Virus record (IMG/VR): IMGVR_UViG_3300047667_000080
Span: 1-37,713 of that record
Length of the DNA: 37,713 nt
Origin: a virus
Direction: 5' to 3' (one strand)
The notes below the pieces were generated by a model. It did no database searches, was not told the origin of the DNA, and saw only the letters and a program-made list of their open reading frames with translations. Both the position numbers and the translations under genes were made by a program. Shown here piece after piece: positions 29,833 through 37,602 of this stretch (within the stretch, counting starts at the first letter, position 1; every line of letters begins with the position of its first letter).

Positions 29833-32808
29833 ATGGCAGATAAGGTAGTAGCAATTAAGATAGACGTACAAGGTACAGCAGATCAAAAAAAGAAACTAGA
29901 GGGTTTAGAAAAGTCTTTAAATACTTTAACTAAAGCCCGTAAAAGAGTTAACGACCAATTAAAAAACGGTAAGATAACTAGAGACCAATATGCTAAAAGC
30001 ATGGCTCAAATTAATTTAAAACTTAAAGGTACTAGAACAGAACTTTTAAAGACTAGACAGCAGATGCTAGGACTTGATAGTTTTACTAAAAAACTAGGAA
30101 AGAGCTTTAGTAAGTTAGGGACTTCTGTAGGTGCTGCTTTTGTTGGTTTGTTTGCGGCTCAAAAGTTGTTTCAAGTTGTAAGTGATGGTGTAAATACTAT
30201 TAAAGATTTTGAGCAACAAATGGCAAAAGTCAAAGCTATTACAGGAGCTACTAATGAAGAGTTTCAAGCTTTACAAGCATCCGCTAAAGACTTAGGGTCT
30301 ACTACTCAATTTACAGCTAGTCAAGTAGGGCAATTACAAGAGGAGTATGCTAAATTAGGTTTTACAACTCAAGAGATACTAGACGCTTCAGAAGCTACAT
30401 TAGAATTAGCAACCGCTACGGGTTCAGACTTAGCACAATCTGCTAAAGTTGCTGCATCTACTATTAAAGGTTTTGGATTAACAGCTAAAGACACTCAGAA
30501 AGTAGTGGATATAATGGCTAAATCTTTTACTAGCTCTGCTTTAGATATTAATAAGTTTGAAACTGCTATGAGTTCGGTAGCTCCTGTTGCTGCTGCTGTT
30601 GGTTTTAGTATTGAGCAAACTACGGCTAGTTTAGGTATCTTAACTGATGCTGGTTTTGATGCGAGTACAGCTGGAACGGCATTGAGAAATATACTTTTAG
30701 ATACTCAGAAAGCTGGTATATCAGTAACTGAGGCTTTTAGACAAGTTAGAGAAAGTACAGACCCAGCTACAAAAGCTTTAGATTTATTCGGGAAAAGAGG
30801 TGCGGCAGTTGGTTTAACACTTGCTAAAAATGAGGATAAAGCTAATGCATTTGCAAAGTCTTTAGAAAACGCTGGAGGTGCTGCTTCTGCAATGGCTAGA
30901 ATAGTAGGTGATACTTTAGATGGTGATTTAAAACGTCTAAGCTCAGCATGGGAGGGTTTAATACTTAACTTTTCTGAAACTGATTCATTAAGGGATATTG
31001 TACAGTTTACAACTGATTTAGTTAGTGGGATTAGTGGATTAACTAAAAATGTTTATGAGCAATCTGATGCTATGGAGGAGCAAAGGGCTACTATTAGCGT
31101 TTTAGTTGGTAGGATAACATCCCTTAACGAAGGTACTGAAGATAGAAAAAAGTTAATCAATGAGTTAAACGCTATTAGCCCTGATTTCCTAAAAGGCTTA
31201 GATCAAGAGAACTTAAAGAATGAAACTTTAGCTAAAAGACTTAAAACGGTTAATGACCAATTGGTTAATAAAATAATAATACAAAGAAAAACAGATGAAA
31301 TAGACGCACAAGCGGAGAAAACAACCGATAAAAAAATAGCAAACAGGGAAGCTTTAATAGAGCTAGAAAAAAGATTAGACGAGCGAAAAGCTAAAGGAGC
31401 TAAATCTATAGAAAGAGCTAGAAAAGGCGAGCTTAGCAGGCTTTTAACAACACAAGATGCCGTAGATAACTTTATAAAAAGTGAAGAAAAAAGACAAGCT
31501 ATTTATACTGATTTTAACAAAAGTACAGTTCAAAGGGCTCAAGCTATTAACGCACTATCTAAAGCAGAGAAAACTGCATCTATTTTCTCTGAAAACCTTA
31601 ACGCATTAATATCAAAAGCGTTTTTAGCAGAACAAGAGCTAAATGATGAAAAGAAAAAATCAGAAGTTTTAATAAGTGAAAGAATAAAATTAGAGGAGGA
31701 GTTAGGAATAACTACTGAAAAATCCACTGATGCTGATAAAGCTGCTGCTGCTGCTGCCTTGAATGCTGCTAATGCTAATAAAGAACTAGGTAAATCATTT
31801 AAGTTTATAGCTGAGGAGTTAGAGGATCTTGATGATGATAACGAAAAGTTTGAGGAGAATTTTGTAGACATTAATAAAGGTAAAGAAGAATCTCAACAAG
31901 CGTTTTTTGACTTTATAGATGAAGGTTATCAAGAAAGTTTTGACCTTAACCAAAAACTATTAGATCAGGATGTAGAAGCTTTTGGAAAGTCACTTTTAGA
32001 CAAACAAAAACTAGAGGAGGATAACGAAAAGCAAAAAGCTATAATTAAGCAAGAACTAATAAAAGGGGGTATAGAGGTTGCTAACGCTGCTGCTACTGCT
32101 TTAGTTGATGTAGCTGGTAGGAAAGCAGAAAGAGAAAAGGATATAGAACTTTCTAACTTAGACGCTAAATTAGAAAACGGTTTAATAACTCAGGAGGAGT
32201 TTGAGTCTAAAAAACTAGAGATAGAAAAGAAAGCTTTTAAACAGAAAAAAAAGCTAGAGTTAGCTAATATTGCTATAGCATTAGCTACTGAAATTGCTAG
32301 TATTCAAGCGGCTGCAGCGGCTAACCCATTAAACGCTGTTACTTTTGGTGGTGCTGGGTTAACACAATCTAGTGTTTTAACTGGTATTGCTATTGCTAAA
32401 AGTGCTGTTCAAGCTGGTATTGTCGCTAGTCAATCATTTGCTGAGGGTGGATATACAGGAGGTGGAGTTGGTTCTCCTGATGCTACAGGGTTTAGACAAG
32501 CTGGTGTAGTTCATGAGGGTGAGTATGTTGTACCTAAGAACGTATTAGAGTCTAACGGTGGTAGTAGATTAGTTGGTGCTTTAGAATCAATGAGAAACAA
32601 TAGACCACAACCGTATTTAGGTGCTGGATTTGCTAATGGTGGTTTTTCTAGTGGTGGTGGTAATTTAGATATTAACGGTCTTAGAGATGAAATAAGCTCC
32701 GCTGTTATTAGTAGTATTGGTTCTATTCAAGTTGTAAATGTTGCTACAGAAACAACTACACAAGCTAATAGAGTTAATAACATTCAAAGTGAGGCTACAT
32801 TTGGGTAA
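29833..32808 (+). CDS. Tail tape measure protein
   Basis: 991 residues, the longest gene. The N-terminal 1-100 is a helical basic region. Residues about 115-330 fit the tail tape measure domain (DFEQQMAKVKAITGATNEEFQAL, LGSTTQFTASQVGQ, TAGTALRNILLDTQ). A mid part (400-800) is coiled-coil-like with many Lys and Glu. The C-terminal quarter is Gly-rich and hydrophobic (TEIASIQAAAAANPL, GGYTGGGVGS). By the rule of about 0.15 nm per residue, a tail of roughly 150 nm is expected. Confidence 0.9.
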   Translation: MADKVVAIKIDVQGTADQKKKLEGLEKSLNTLTKARKRVNDQLKNGKITRDQYAKSMAQINLKLKGTRTELLKTRQQMLGLDSFTKKLGKSFSKLGTSVGAAFVGLFAAQKLFQVVSDGVNTIKDFEQQMAKVKAITGATNEEFQALQASAKDLGSTTQFTASQVGQLQEEYAKLGFTTQEILDASEATLELATATGSDLAQSAKVAASTIKGFGLTAKDTQKVVDIMAKSFTSSALDINKFETAMSSVAPVAAAVGFSIEQTTASLGILTDAGFDASTAGTALRNILLDTQKAGISVTEAFRQVRESTDPATKALDLFGKRGAAVGLTLAKNEDKANAFAKSLENAGGAASAMARIVGDTLDGDLKRLSSAWEGLILNFSETDSLRDIVQFTTDLVSGISGLTKNVYEQSDAMEEQRATISVLVGRITSLNEGTEDRKKLINELNAISPDFLKGLDQENLKNETLAKRLKTVNDQLVNKIIIQRKTDEIDAQAEKTTDKKIANREALIELEKRLDERKAKGAKSIERARKGELSRLLTTQDAVDNFIKSEEKRQAIYTDFNKSTVQRAQAINALSKAEKTASIFSENLNALISKAFLAEQELNDEKKKSEVLISERIKLEEELGITTEKSTDADKAAAAAALNAANANKELGKSFKFIAEELEDLDDDNEKFEENFVDINKGKEESQQAFFDFIDEGYQESFDLNQKLLDQDVEAFGKSLLDKQKLEEDNEKQKAIIKQELIKGGIEVANAAATALVDVAGRKAEREKDIELSNLDAKLENGLITQEEFESKKLEIEKKAFKQKKKLELANIAIALATEIASIQAAAAANPLNAVTFGGAGLTQSSVLTGIAIAKSAVQAGIVASQSFAEGGYTGGGVGSPDATGFRQAGVVHEGEYVVPKNVLESNGGSRLVGALESMRNNRPQPYLGAGFANGGFSSGGGNLDINGLRDEISSAVISSIGSIQVVNVATETTTQANRVNNIQSEATFG

Positions 32809-32814
32809 ATAAAA

Positions 32815-32839
32815 AAGGAGGGTGTTTTAAACCCTCCTT
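32815..32839. other. Perfect hairpin after the tape measure gene
   Basis: AAGGAGGGT (32815-32823) pairs perfectly with ACCCTCCTT (32831-32839) around a 7-nt loop. There is no T run after it on the plus strand. On the minus strand a run of T follows, so it is a better terminator for minus-strand transcription. Confidence 0.6.
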
Positions 32840-32910
32840 ATAACCTATCTACTAAACAATACTACTCGCAAAAGTGTTGCTAATATACTCTATTTTATTT
32901 AATAAATGGT

Positions 32911-32918
32911 TATATTTG
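32911..32918 (+). promoter_or_regulatory. Leaderless-type promoter before 32923
   Basis: TATATTTG, TTTT, ATG. 4-nt spacing again. Confidence 0.6.
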
Positions 32919-32922
32919 TTTT

Positions 32923-33156
32923 ATGCTACTAACTAAACTATTCGGCAAAGCTAAAAACTACACTAGTGACATACTAGATAGCAAATCAAAACAACAAAGA
33001 TTAGATACTTGTAAGTCATGCACTAAATACAGGAAAGACTTTACATTTTTACTAATATTTAAAAAGAAAAATATACCTCAGTGCGGTATCTGTAAATGTG
33101 CTATTAATGATAAAATAATATGGGAGGATGAAAAATGCCCTAGAGAATTATGGTAG
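32923..33156 (+). CDS. Small cysteine-rich protein
   Basis: 77 residues with Cys at the pairs CKSC (30-33) and CGIC-KC (54-59), plus a later Cys (EKCPRELW). This matches a small zinc-binding protein type (DUF6171-like) seen near phage tail genes. It may be a structural or regulatory metal protein. The next gene overlaps it by 7 bases. Confidence 0.65.
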   Translation: MLLTKLFGKAKNYTSDILDSKSKQQRLDTCKSCTKYRKDFTFLLIFKKKNIPQCGICKCAINDKIIWEDEKCPRELW

Positions 33157-33389
33157 ACTTTGACGTAAACGAGAATTTAAACAACATAACCCAGGAGGAA
33201 AGAGATAATATAAAAGAAGCTATTAAAAAGGTGCTAGGTAAAATGCGACCTGATTCAATAAGCTTAGATTATTTATTCCAAATGTTTAAAGATAATATAG
33301 ATCCAAAATTTGACGGTAAATGTGGAAAATGCAAAAAAAGAGTGATAGGTTATTGGAATCAGAGATTAAGGAGTTGGGAGATGTATTAA
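33150..33389 (+). CDS. Small zinc-knuckle-like protein
   Basis: 79 residues with a C-terminal CGKCKKRVIGYWNQRLRSWEMY: one CxxC pair followed by aromatic residues. Helical acidic first part (VNENLNNITQEERDNIKEAIKKV). Overlapped by the next frame for 70 bases; both are plausible, as the phage packs genes tightly. Confidence 0.55.
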   Translation: MVDFDVNENLNNITQEERDNIKEAIKKVLGKMRPDSISLDYLFQMFKDNIDPKFDGKCGKCKKRVIGYWNQRLRSWEMY

Positions 33390-33622
33390 CACATACTTTG
33401 TACTCTGTAATAGATAAGGCTTTAGATAGTAGACACGCAATAACAATACTACTAGACAAGGGTTTAATTAATGAAACAGCTATAAGAGATATAGCGGTAA
33501 TTAATGACTTTGATAAGATGTATAATATTCCATTAGCTAAAAACATGGATATATATTATAACCTATCTGTAAAGTATGATTTATCAGTAAATCACATCAG
33601 GAGAATAATAAGAGATAGATAA
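33320..33622 (+). CDS. Hypothetical HTH-ending protein
   Basis: 100 residues if ATG 33320 is used; ATG 33329 would reduce the overlap with the upstream gene slightly. The core (LGDVLTHTLYSVIDKALDSRHAITILLDKGLINETAIRDIAVINDF) and the ending LSVKYDLSVNHIRRIIRDR look like a helix-turn-helix. The correct start is uncertain because the 70-base overlap is long for this phage. Confidence 0.5.
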   Translation: MWKMQKKSDRLLESEIKELGDVLTHTLYSVIDKALDSRHAITILLDKGLINETAIRDIAVINDFDKMYNIPLAKNMDIYYNLSVKYDLSVNHIRRIIRDR

Positions 33623-33647
33623 CTATTTTAAGGAGGTAGTTTAATTG

Positions 33648-33675
33648 GGGTAGCTTAACGGTTACCCTTTTTTTT
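33648..33675 (+). terminator. Terminator before the protease/capsid unit
   Basis: GGGTA (33648-33652) pairs with TACCC (33663-33667) around a 10-nt loop, followed by eight T (33668-33675). The expected promoter for the protease gene was not clear in 33676-33725. Confidence 0.75.
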
Positions 33676-33725
33676 GTTCATTACTTAAACATTATGTTAA
33701 ACAGATTATTGTAATCATTGCATAG

Positions 33726-34775
33726 ATGAAATGGTATAACGTAAAAAATTCTATTAATAATCTTTCAATCTCTATTGATGAGGAGATAGGCTCGTTTGGT
33801 GTTAATGCTAAAGACTTCATAGAAGAGGTACAAAGCAATGGATCAAAAAACATTGAGTTAACTATAAATAGCGGTGGTGGTTCTGTATTTGAAGCCTTTG
33901 CAATTTATGACTATCTAAAAACATCTAATCTAAATGTAAATGTTAAAATAGTAGGTGTTGCGGCATCTGCTGCATCTGTTTTAGCTCTTGCTGGTGATAC
34001 TTTACCAACAATGACTGAGAATAGTGTAATAATGATACATAACGCTTGGATGCCTGTAATTAGTATGCAAGGTATGAATAGTGACGAGATTAGAGACTAT
34101 CAGAAAGAACTTGAGAAAGATGCTAAGTTAATGGACTCTTTAAATTTAAAGATTGCTAAGATTTACTCTAATGCTACTGGTTTAGATTTAGAAAGAGTTC
34201 AAAAGATGATGAGCGATGAAACTTGGATATTTTCAGAGGAGGCTTTGGAATTAGGTTTTGTTAGCGAAGTTAAAGAAGGTAAGAAAATAGCAGCTTTTGC
34301 AAGTGCTAAAGACTTAGCTAAAATGGGGTATAAAAACACTCCATCCAATTATGTAAATCAATTAAATAACGTGAATATGTCAGAGAAAAATGAGTCTATT
34401 TTAGACAAGTTAAAAGCTCTAATCTCTAATGAGGGTGCTAAAGAAGTATCTAAAGAGGTTGCAGAGCCAAAAGATGCTCTTGATATTGACGCTTTAAAAG
34501 CTGAATTATCGGCTAGTATTAAAGCTGAATTATCAGAAGAGTTAGAATTAGTTAAAGCTGAAAAGTTAGAACTAGAAGCAAAGTTAGAAGCTGAGAAAGC
34601 TGAGGTTTTAGCTAAAGCCGATGAGGTTGAGTTAGCTAAGAAAGAAGTAGAGAAAGCTAAAGCTAGCAGAGATGTATCAGAGGCTAAAGCTGATGTTACT
34701 GAGGAAATTAAGAAAGAAGTTATCGTAGATGAGTTGGGTAGTGCTATCATCAACGTGTTAAAATCAATGCACTAG
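33726..34775 (+). CDS. ClpP-type prohead protease with scaffold-like C-terminus
   Basis: 349 residues. Residues 1-200 are a ClpP-like serine protease: INSGGGSVFEAFAIYDYL (48-65), Ser81 in GVAASAASVLALAGD, and His105 in IMIHNAW. The C-terminal part (215-330) is Ala/Glu/Lys/Leu-rich coiled coil like a scaffolding protein (ELELVKAEKLELEAKLEAEK). Proteases of this kind cut scaffold and capsid during maturation. An in-frame ATG at 34377 (Met218, after NNVN) could start a separate nested scaffold, as in lambda C/Nu3. It precedes the capsid gene. Confidence 0.85.
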   Translation: MKWYNVKNSINNLSISIDEEIGSFGVNAKDFIEEVQSNGSKNIELTINSGGGSVFEAFAIYDYLKTSNLNVNVKIVGVAASAASVLALAGDTLPTMTENSVIMIHNAWMPVISMQGMNSDEIRDYQKELEKDAKLMDSLNLKIAKIYSNATGLDLERVQKMMSDETWIFSEEALELGFVSEVKEGKKIAAFASAKDLAKMGYKNTPSNYVNQLNNVNMSEKNESILDKLKALISNEGAKEVSKEVAEPKDALDIDALKAELSASIKAELSEELELVKAEKLELEAKLEAEKAEVLAKADEVELAKKEVEKAKASRDVSEAKADVTEEIKKEVIVDELGSAIINVLKSMH

Positions 34776-34797
34776 AAACTAAATTATTTAAAAAAGA

Positions 34798-35826
34798 ATG
34801 GCAAATTTTATTACACAATCAATTTCTAGTACGTATAGCGGAAAGGAATTTACAGAGATTTTATTCGCTCCACAAGAAGGTTCGGATGACTTACAAGGAA
34901 TTAGAGTAATTCCAAACATTAAAGTTAAGGCTAATATGTACCTTAACTCAACTTTAACTAAGATTGTACGATCTTATTCTACTTGTGGTTTTTCTGCTAC
35001 AGGTGGTGTTACTGATGTTTCTGATAGAACTTTAGAAGTATCTAAATTAAAGGTAAACCTTGAGGAGTGTGGAGATGCATTTTATGGTACTATCTTTGAA
35101 GAGTTTTACGGTGCTGGTACTGCTATTGATGACTTACTGCCTACTGTAGTTGGTGAAATCGCTAGAAAGAGAGTTGCTGAGGGTATTTCTGATGATAACG
35201 GAAGATTAGCATGGTTTGCTGCTTCATCTGCTGCATCTGCTGATTATAACCAATTTGATGGACTTATCCAGCACTTTGTAACTGATTCAGCTCAATTAGG
35301 TCAGTATGTTGAAATGACTGCAATCGCTAACGTTGAAGGTACTGACGGTGTTTTAGTTGCTGATGGAGCTTATGAGCTTATGAAATCTGCATACCAAAAC
35401 CAAACTAAAGTATTAAGACAAATGCCAAATGCGTCTAAATCTTTTAGAGTTACATCTACAATAGTTGATAACTTAATGACTACTTTCGAGCAGTTAGGAA
35501 CAGGAAACGCTTTAGGATTAGCTATGTTGAAAGAGGGTCAGTCTTTGACTTTTAGAGGTATTCCAGTTGTAGAAATTACTGGATGGGATACTCAATTAGC
35601 TGATGCTGCTAACCCTAACTCAGGTGGTTTAGGTGCTGATATTGGTGCTAACATGATGGTTTATACTGTTAACGATAACCTAGTATTAGGTACTGATGTT
35701 AATGATCCATCTGCTCAATTGAAATTCAGAAGTAATGATGATGATGATGAATTACTAAAAATTATTGCTAAGTACAAAATGGGTACTCAGTTTGTTTTTG
35801 GAGAATTAATCTCTTTCTACTTCTAA
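34798..35826 (+). CDS. Major capsid protein
   Basis: 342 residues. The protein lies directly after the protease/scaffold gene and before the tail tube-like gene. Sequence features fit a Bacteroidota phage major capsid protein: N-terminal strand-rich segment, VSKLKVNLEECGDAFYGTIFEEF, RKRVAEGISDDNGRLAWF, and a C-terminal block QFVFGELISFYF. No cleavage site can be assigned. A strong terminator follows, so the last late genes are in separate units. Confidence 0.8.
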   Translation: MANFITQSISSTYSGKEFTEILFAPQEGSDDLQGIRVIPNIKVKANMYLNSTLTKIVRSYSTCGFSATGGVTDVSDRTLEVSKLKVNLEECGDAFYGTIFEEFYGAGTAIDDLLPTVVGEIARKRVAEGISDDNGRLAWFAASSAASADYNQFDGLIQHFVTDSAQLGQYVEMTAIANVEGTDGVLVADGAYELMKSAYQNQTKVLRQMPNASKSFRVTSTIVDNLMTTFEQLGTGNALGLAMLKEGQSLTFRGIPVVEITGWDTQLADAANPNSGGLGADIGANMMVYTVNDNLVLGTDVNDPSAQLKFRSNDDDDELLKIIAKYKMGTQFVFGELISFYF

Positions 35827-35835
35827 GAAATAAAA

Positions 35836-35862
35836 GCCCCTCCTTAGTGGGGGGTATTTTTT
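35836..35862 (+). terminator. Terminator after the capsid gene
   Basis: GCCCCTC (35836-35842) pairs with GGGGGGT (35849-35855) with two G-U pairs around a 6-nt loop, then ATTTTTT. It may attenuate transcription into the tube gene rather than stop it fully. Confidence 0.75.
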
Positions 35863-35883
35863 AACTTATAATATTATATAAAA

Positions 35884-36459
35884 ATGGCAGAAATTACAAC
35901 AGATATTCTATTAGCTTGTGCTGATGAGAATAGACGAGGTGGTATAAAGTCTGTTTATGTTATCAATAAAGATGATATAACTAGCTTTACAGCTTCTACG
36001 GTTGCTGGAGAATACGCTTACACAGCGGTTACTTTATCTACTACAGATGATAAATTTTACGAAATTGAAGGAGAATTAGAGGGTAAATCTTATTCTAGTG
36101 AAGGATCAAGAGAGAACGGTTCTATAGCATACGAAACTACTTTAGAGGTGTTTTGTCCTAAAATGGAAAAGACTAAAGCTTTTGGGATTAACGAATATGT
36201 TGAGTCTTGTGGTTTAGTGGTAATCTTTGAAACTTATAACAAAGAAACAGCAGATAATAAAGCTTTTGTTTTAGGATTTGATGAGGTTATGGGTAAAGAT
36301 GCATCAGTTGATGCAATCGCTAACGAAGTATTAGAGGGTGAGTTACAAGGGCAAAACGGTTATACCGTTACATTTGCTGGTAAACAAGCTCAAATAGTAA
36401 GAGAATTTGTAGGAACAATTGAAACTAACAGTAATGGTACTGTTTCTTTTGGTTCATAA
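35884..36459 (+). CDS. Putative major tail tube protein
   Basis: 191 residues. N-terminus AEITTDILLACADENRRGGIKSVYVINKDDITS, then beta strands with a Gly/Ser-rich loop (EGELEGKSYSSEGSRENGS), ending TVTFAGKQAQIVREFVGTIETNSNGTVSFGS. Size and pattern suit a siphophage tube protein; the gene is in the usual region for one, though here after the capsid gene. It could instead be a decoration protein. It ends before a strong terminator. Confidence 0.6.
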   Translation: MAEITTDILLACADENRRGGIKSVYVINKDDITSFTASTVAGEYAYTAVTLSTTDDKFYEIEGELEGKSYSSEGSRENGSIAYETTLEVFCPKMEKTKAFGINEYVESCGLVVIFETYNKETADNKAFVLGFDEVMGKDASVDAIANEVLEGELQGQNGYTVTFAGKQAQIVREFVGTIETNSNGTVSFGS

Positions 36460-36498
36460 AAACTTTGGCTTATAGTGGATAGTTACGAGAGTAACGAG

Positions 36499-36530
36499 GG
36501 GTATAACTTGATTGTTATACCCTTTTTTTT
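36499..36530 (+). terminator. Strong terminator ending the late region
   Basis: GGGTATAAC (36499-36507) pairs perfectly with GTTATACCC (36514-36522) around 6 nt, followed by eight T. It separates the phage late block from the cassette-like region. Confidence 0.9.
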
Positions 36531-36533
36531 GTT

Positions 36534-36566
36534 GTTAAAAATAAACACATTAAAACGTGTTTTAAC
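36534..36566. other. Possible array entry: GTTAAAA box and hairpin
   Basis: GTTAAAA (36534-36540) is the exact complement of the TTTTAAC box (36560-36566) that opens site C. AAACAC (36543-36548) also pairs with GTGTTT (36557-36562), which with a T-rich run makes a minus-strand terminator candidate. Whether this is an attI-like start of the array or a terminator cannot be told. Confidence 0.4.
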
Positions 36567-36617
36567 ATTCTATAATAACAACCCTAAAAAGGGTAGTTTA
36601 TTATTTCAATGTTATAA
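36560..36617 (+). other. attC-like site C
   Basis: R' TTTTAAC (36560-36566), 6 nt, L' TAATAAC (36573-36579), 16-nt loop holding ACCCT-AAAA-AGGGT, L'' GTTTATTA (36596-36603, one extra T), 7 nt, R'' GTTATAA (36611-36617). The extra T resembles the extrahelical base of integron attC sites. Confidence 0.6.
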
Positions 36618-36618
36618 A

Positions 36619-36864
36619 TCATTTTTTCAAGCTATTAAGGTATTCTTCAAAGTCGTCACGCTTTAATGTTATATATCCTTTTTCTTTGTGCCAGTCATAA
36701 AAACCATTCATAACACCATCTAAAACAACATTATTAACTTGTTTATAGAGGTACTCTTCCATTAATTCAGACGTTGTTTTCCAATACTCAGATAAATCAT
36801 CACTGTTTATAACCCTATTATTAATTCCTAATTGTTTTAAAAACTCTTTTGCGTCCATTTTCAT
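36619..36864 (-). CDS. Cassette gene: small acidic protein
   Basis: 81 residues, MKMDAKEFLKQLGINNRVIN, then a helical acidic middle part and FYDWHKEKGYITLKRDDFEEYLNS. Resembles small phage hypothetical proteins. Its 3' end recurs in the partial copy at the window end. Met3 (MDAKEF) is another possible start. Its upstream leader (minus strand of 36868-36902) matches that of 15202-15474. Confidence 0.6.
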   Translation of the reverse strand: MKMDAKEFLKQLGINNRVINSDDLSEYWKTTSELMEEYLYKQVNNVVLDGVMNGFYDWHKEKGYITLKRDDFEEYLNSLKK

Positions 36865-36916
36865 TTTCCTTTAAATCGTTAATAACATTGTTTAGCTGTA
36901 TCGTTGTAAATAATAA

Positions 36917-37174
36917 TTAGCACCAAATACCGCTTCCGCTATCTAAGTCATGTGTAAACCTTTCTGTCATGTGTCTAGACATTTTAGATACGCTATGCGT
37001 TTTAGTAGATATAACTCCTTCATCTTCCTCTACGTTATCGCATGGCTTTTGTAAGTAATATTTATAACCTCTTTTATTAAACTCATGGTTCAACATTAAG
37101 GCTACTTCCTTTAAATCTTCTTCTGTTTGGTTTTTAAACCACTCCTTAAACTTATTCTTACTATCTTTTTTCAT
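36917..37174 (-). CDS. Cassette gene: small hypothetical protein
   Basis: 85 residues, basic N-terminus MKKDSKNKFKEWFKNQTEEDLKEVALML, then a middle with KRGYKYYLQKPCDNVEEDEG and an ending with HMTERFTHDLDSGSGIWC. Function unknown. The start lies 19 nt from the R' box of site B on the minus strand. Confidence 0.55.
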   Translation of the reverse strand: MKKDSKNKFKEWFKNQTEEDLKEVALMLNHEFNKRGYKYYLQKPCDNVEEDEGVISTKTHSVSKMSRHMTERFTHDLDSGSGIWC

Positions 37175-37192
37175 TTCGTTTGTTTTTAAAAT

Positions 37193-37255
37193 TTATAACA
37201 CGTATATAATAAACAACTACGCTACGCTTCACAGTTATTACTTTCAACGTTAGCA
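37193..37255 (+). other. attC-like site B
   Basis: R' TTATAAC (37193-37199), 7 nt, L' TAATAAAC (37207-37214, extra A), 19-nt loop, L'' GTTATTA (37234-37240), 8 nt, R'' GTTAGCA (37249-37255). R' complements R'' of site C, and R'' complements R' of site A. Confidence 0.6.
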
Positions 37256-37602
37256 TTAATACTACTTTTCTAATTCTTTTAATAAACTATCTGCTAATTC
37301 AACAGCGTATTTTGCGTCAGCTCCTGGTTGTTCATGTTCTGTTCTCCCCGAACAAAGTCCCTGCATTAAGGTAACAGCAAAATACTCTCTCTTTGTAAGT
37401 CCTGAATATTTTTTCTCATGACCAGTTATTGTGTTTCCTTTTTTAGGTTCATAATCATTAATACCCTCTCCTACCTTTGTAAATTCTTGAGGGTTAATTG
37501 GTTGTTTTCCGTTTTCCATTCTATTTAGTTTTTAAGTTTAATAATCCGTACAAATGCTAACAAGTATTAATAACAACCTATCGGCAGTTATTACACTAAC
37601 TG
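37250..37602 (+). mobile_element. Putative gene cassette Y
   Basis: Delimited by R'' GTTAGCA of site B and R' TGCTAAC of site A, exact complements. It holds one minus-strand gene (37262-37519). Cassettes X plus Y make a 991-base unit before the repeat of X starts. Confidence 0.5.
37262..37519 (-). CDS. Cassette gene: conserved phage-type small protein
   Basis: 85 residues. The C-terminal half, LTKREYFAVTLMQGLCSG, followed by KYAVELADSLLKELEK, matches a small protein found in many phages and prophages across bacteria, of unknown function. Minus-strand gene, opposite to the phage genes. The stop is 7 nt from the R'' box of site B. Confidence 0.7.
   Translation of the reverse strand: MENGKQPINPQEFTKVGEGINDYEPKKGNTITGHEKKYSGLTKREYFAVTLMQGLCSGRTEHEQPGADAKYAVELADSLLKELEK

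Larger units (their letters stand above)
36612..37249 (+). mobile_element. Putative gene cassette X
   Basis: Delimited by R'' GTTATAA of site C and the complementary R' TTATAAC of site B. It holds two minus-strand genes (36619-36864 and 36917-37174). Its first 111 bases recur exactly at 37603-37713, after a different attC-like site. The sequence between the genes (36865-36916) contains a TAATAAC but no complete site. Confidence 0.5.

Noticed and set aside
31539-31871. 110-codon minus-strand frame in the tape measure gene
   Set aside because: Ser/Ala-rich antisense of the coiled-coil region; no independent signal.
33630-33640. AAGGAGG as a Shine-Dalgarno site for the protease gene
   Set aside because: It lies about 90 bases upstream of the start and before a terminator; no other gene here uses such a site.
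34358-34753. 131-codon minus-strand frame opposite the protease/scaffold gene
   Set aside because: Ala/Ser/Asn-rich antisense shadow of the Ala/Glu/Lys-rich coiled coil.
36475-36666. 63-codon plus-strand frame after the tube gene
   Set aside because: It contains the perfect terminator at 36499-36530 and most of site C; its sequence is Phe/Leu-rich and not protein-like.
36865-36916. A fourth attC-like site between the two genes of cassette X
   Set aside because: Only a TAATAAC and a GTTGTAA box occur; the outer boxes do not complement the neighbouring sites, so at best it is a relic.
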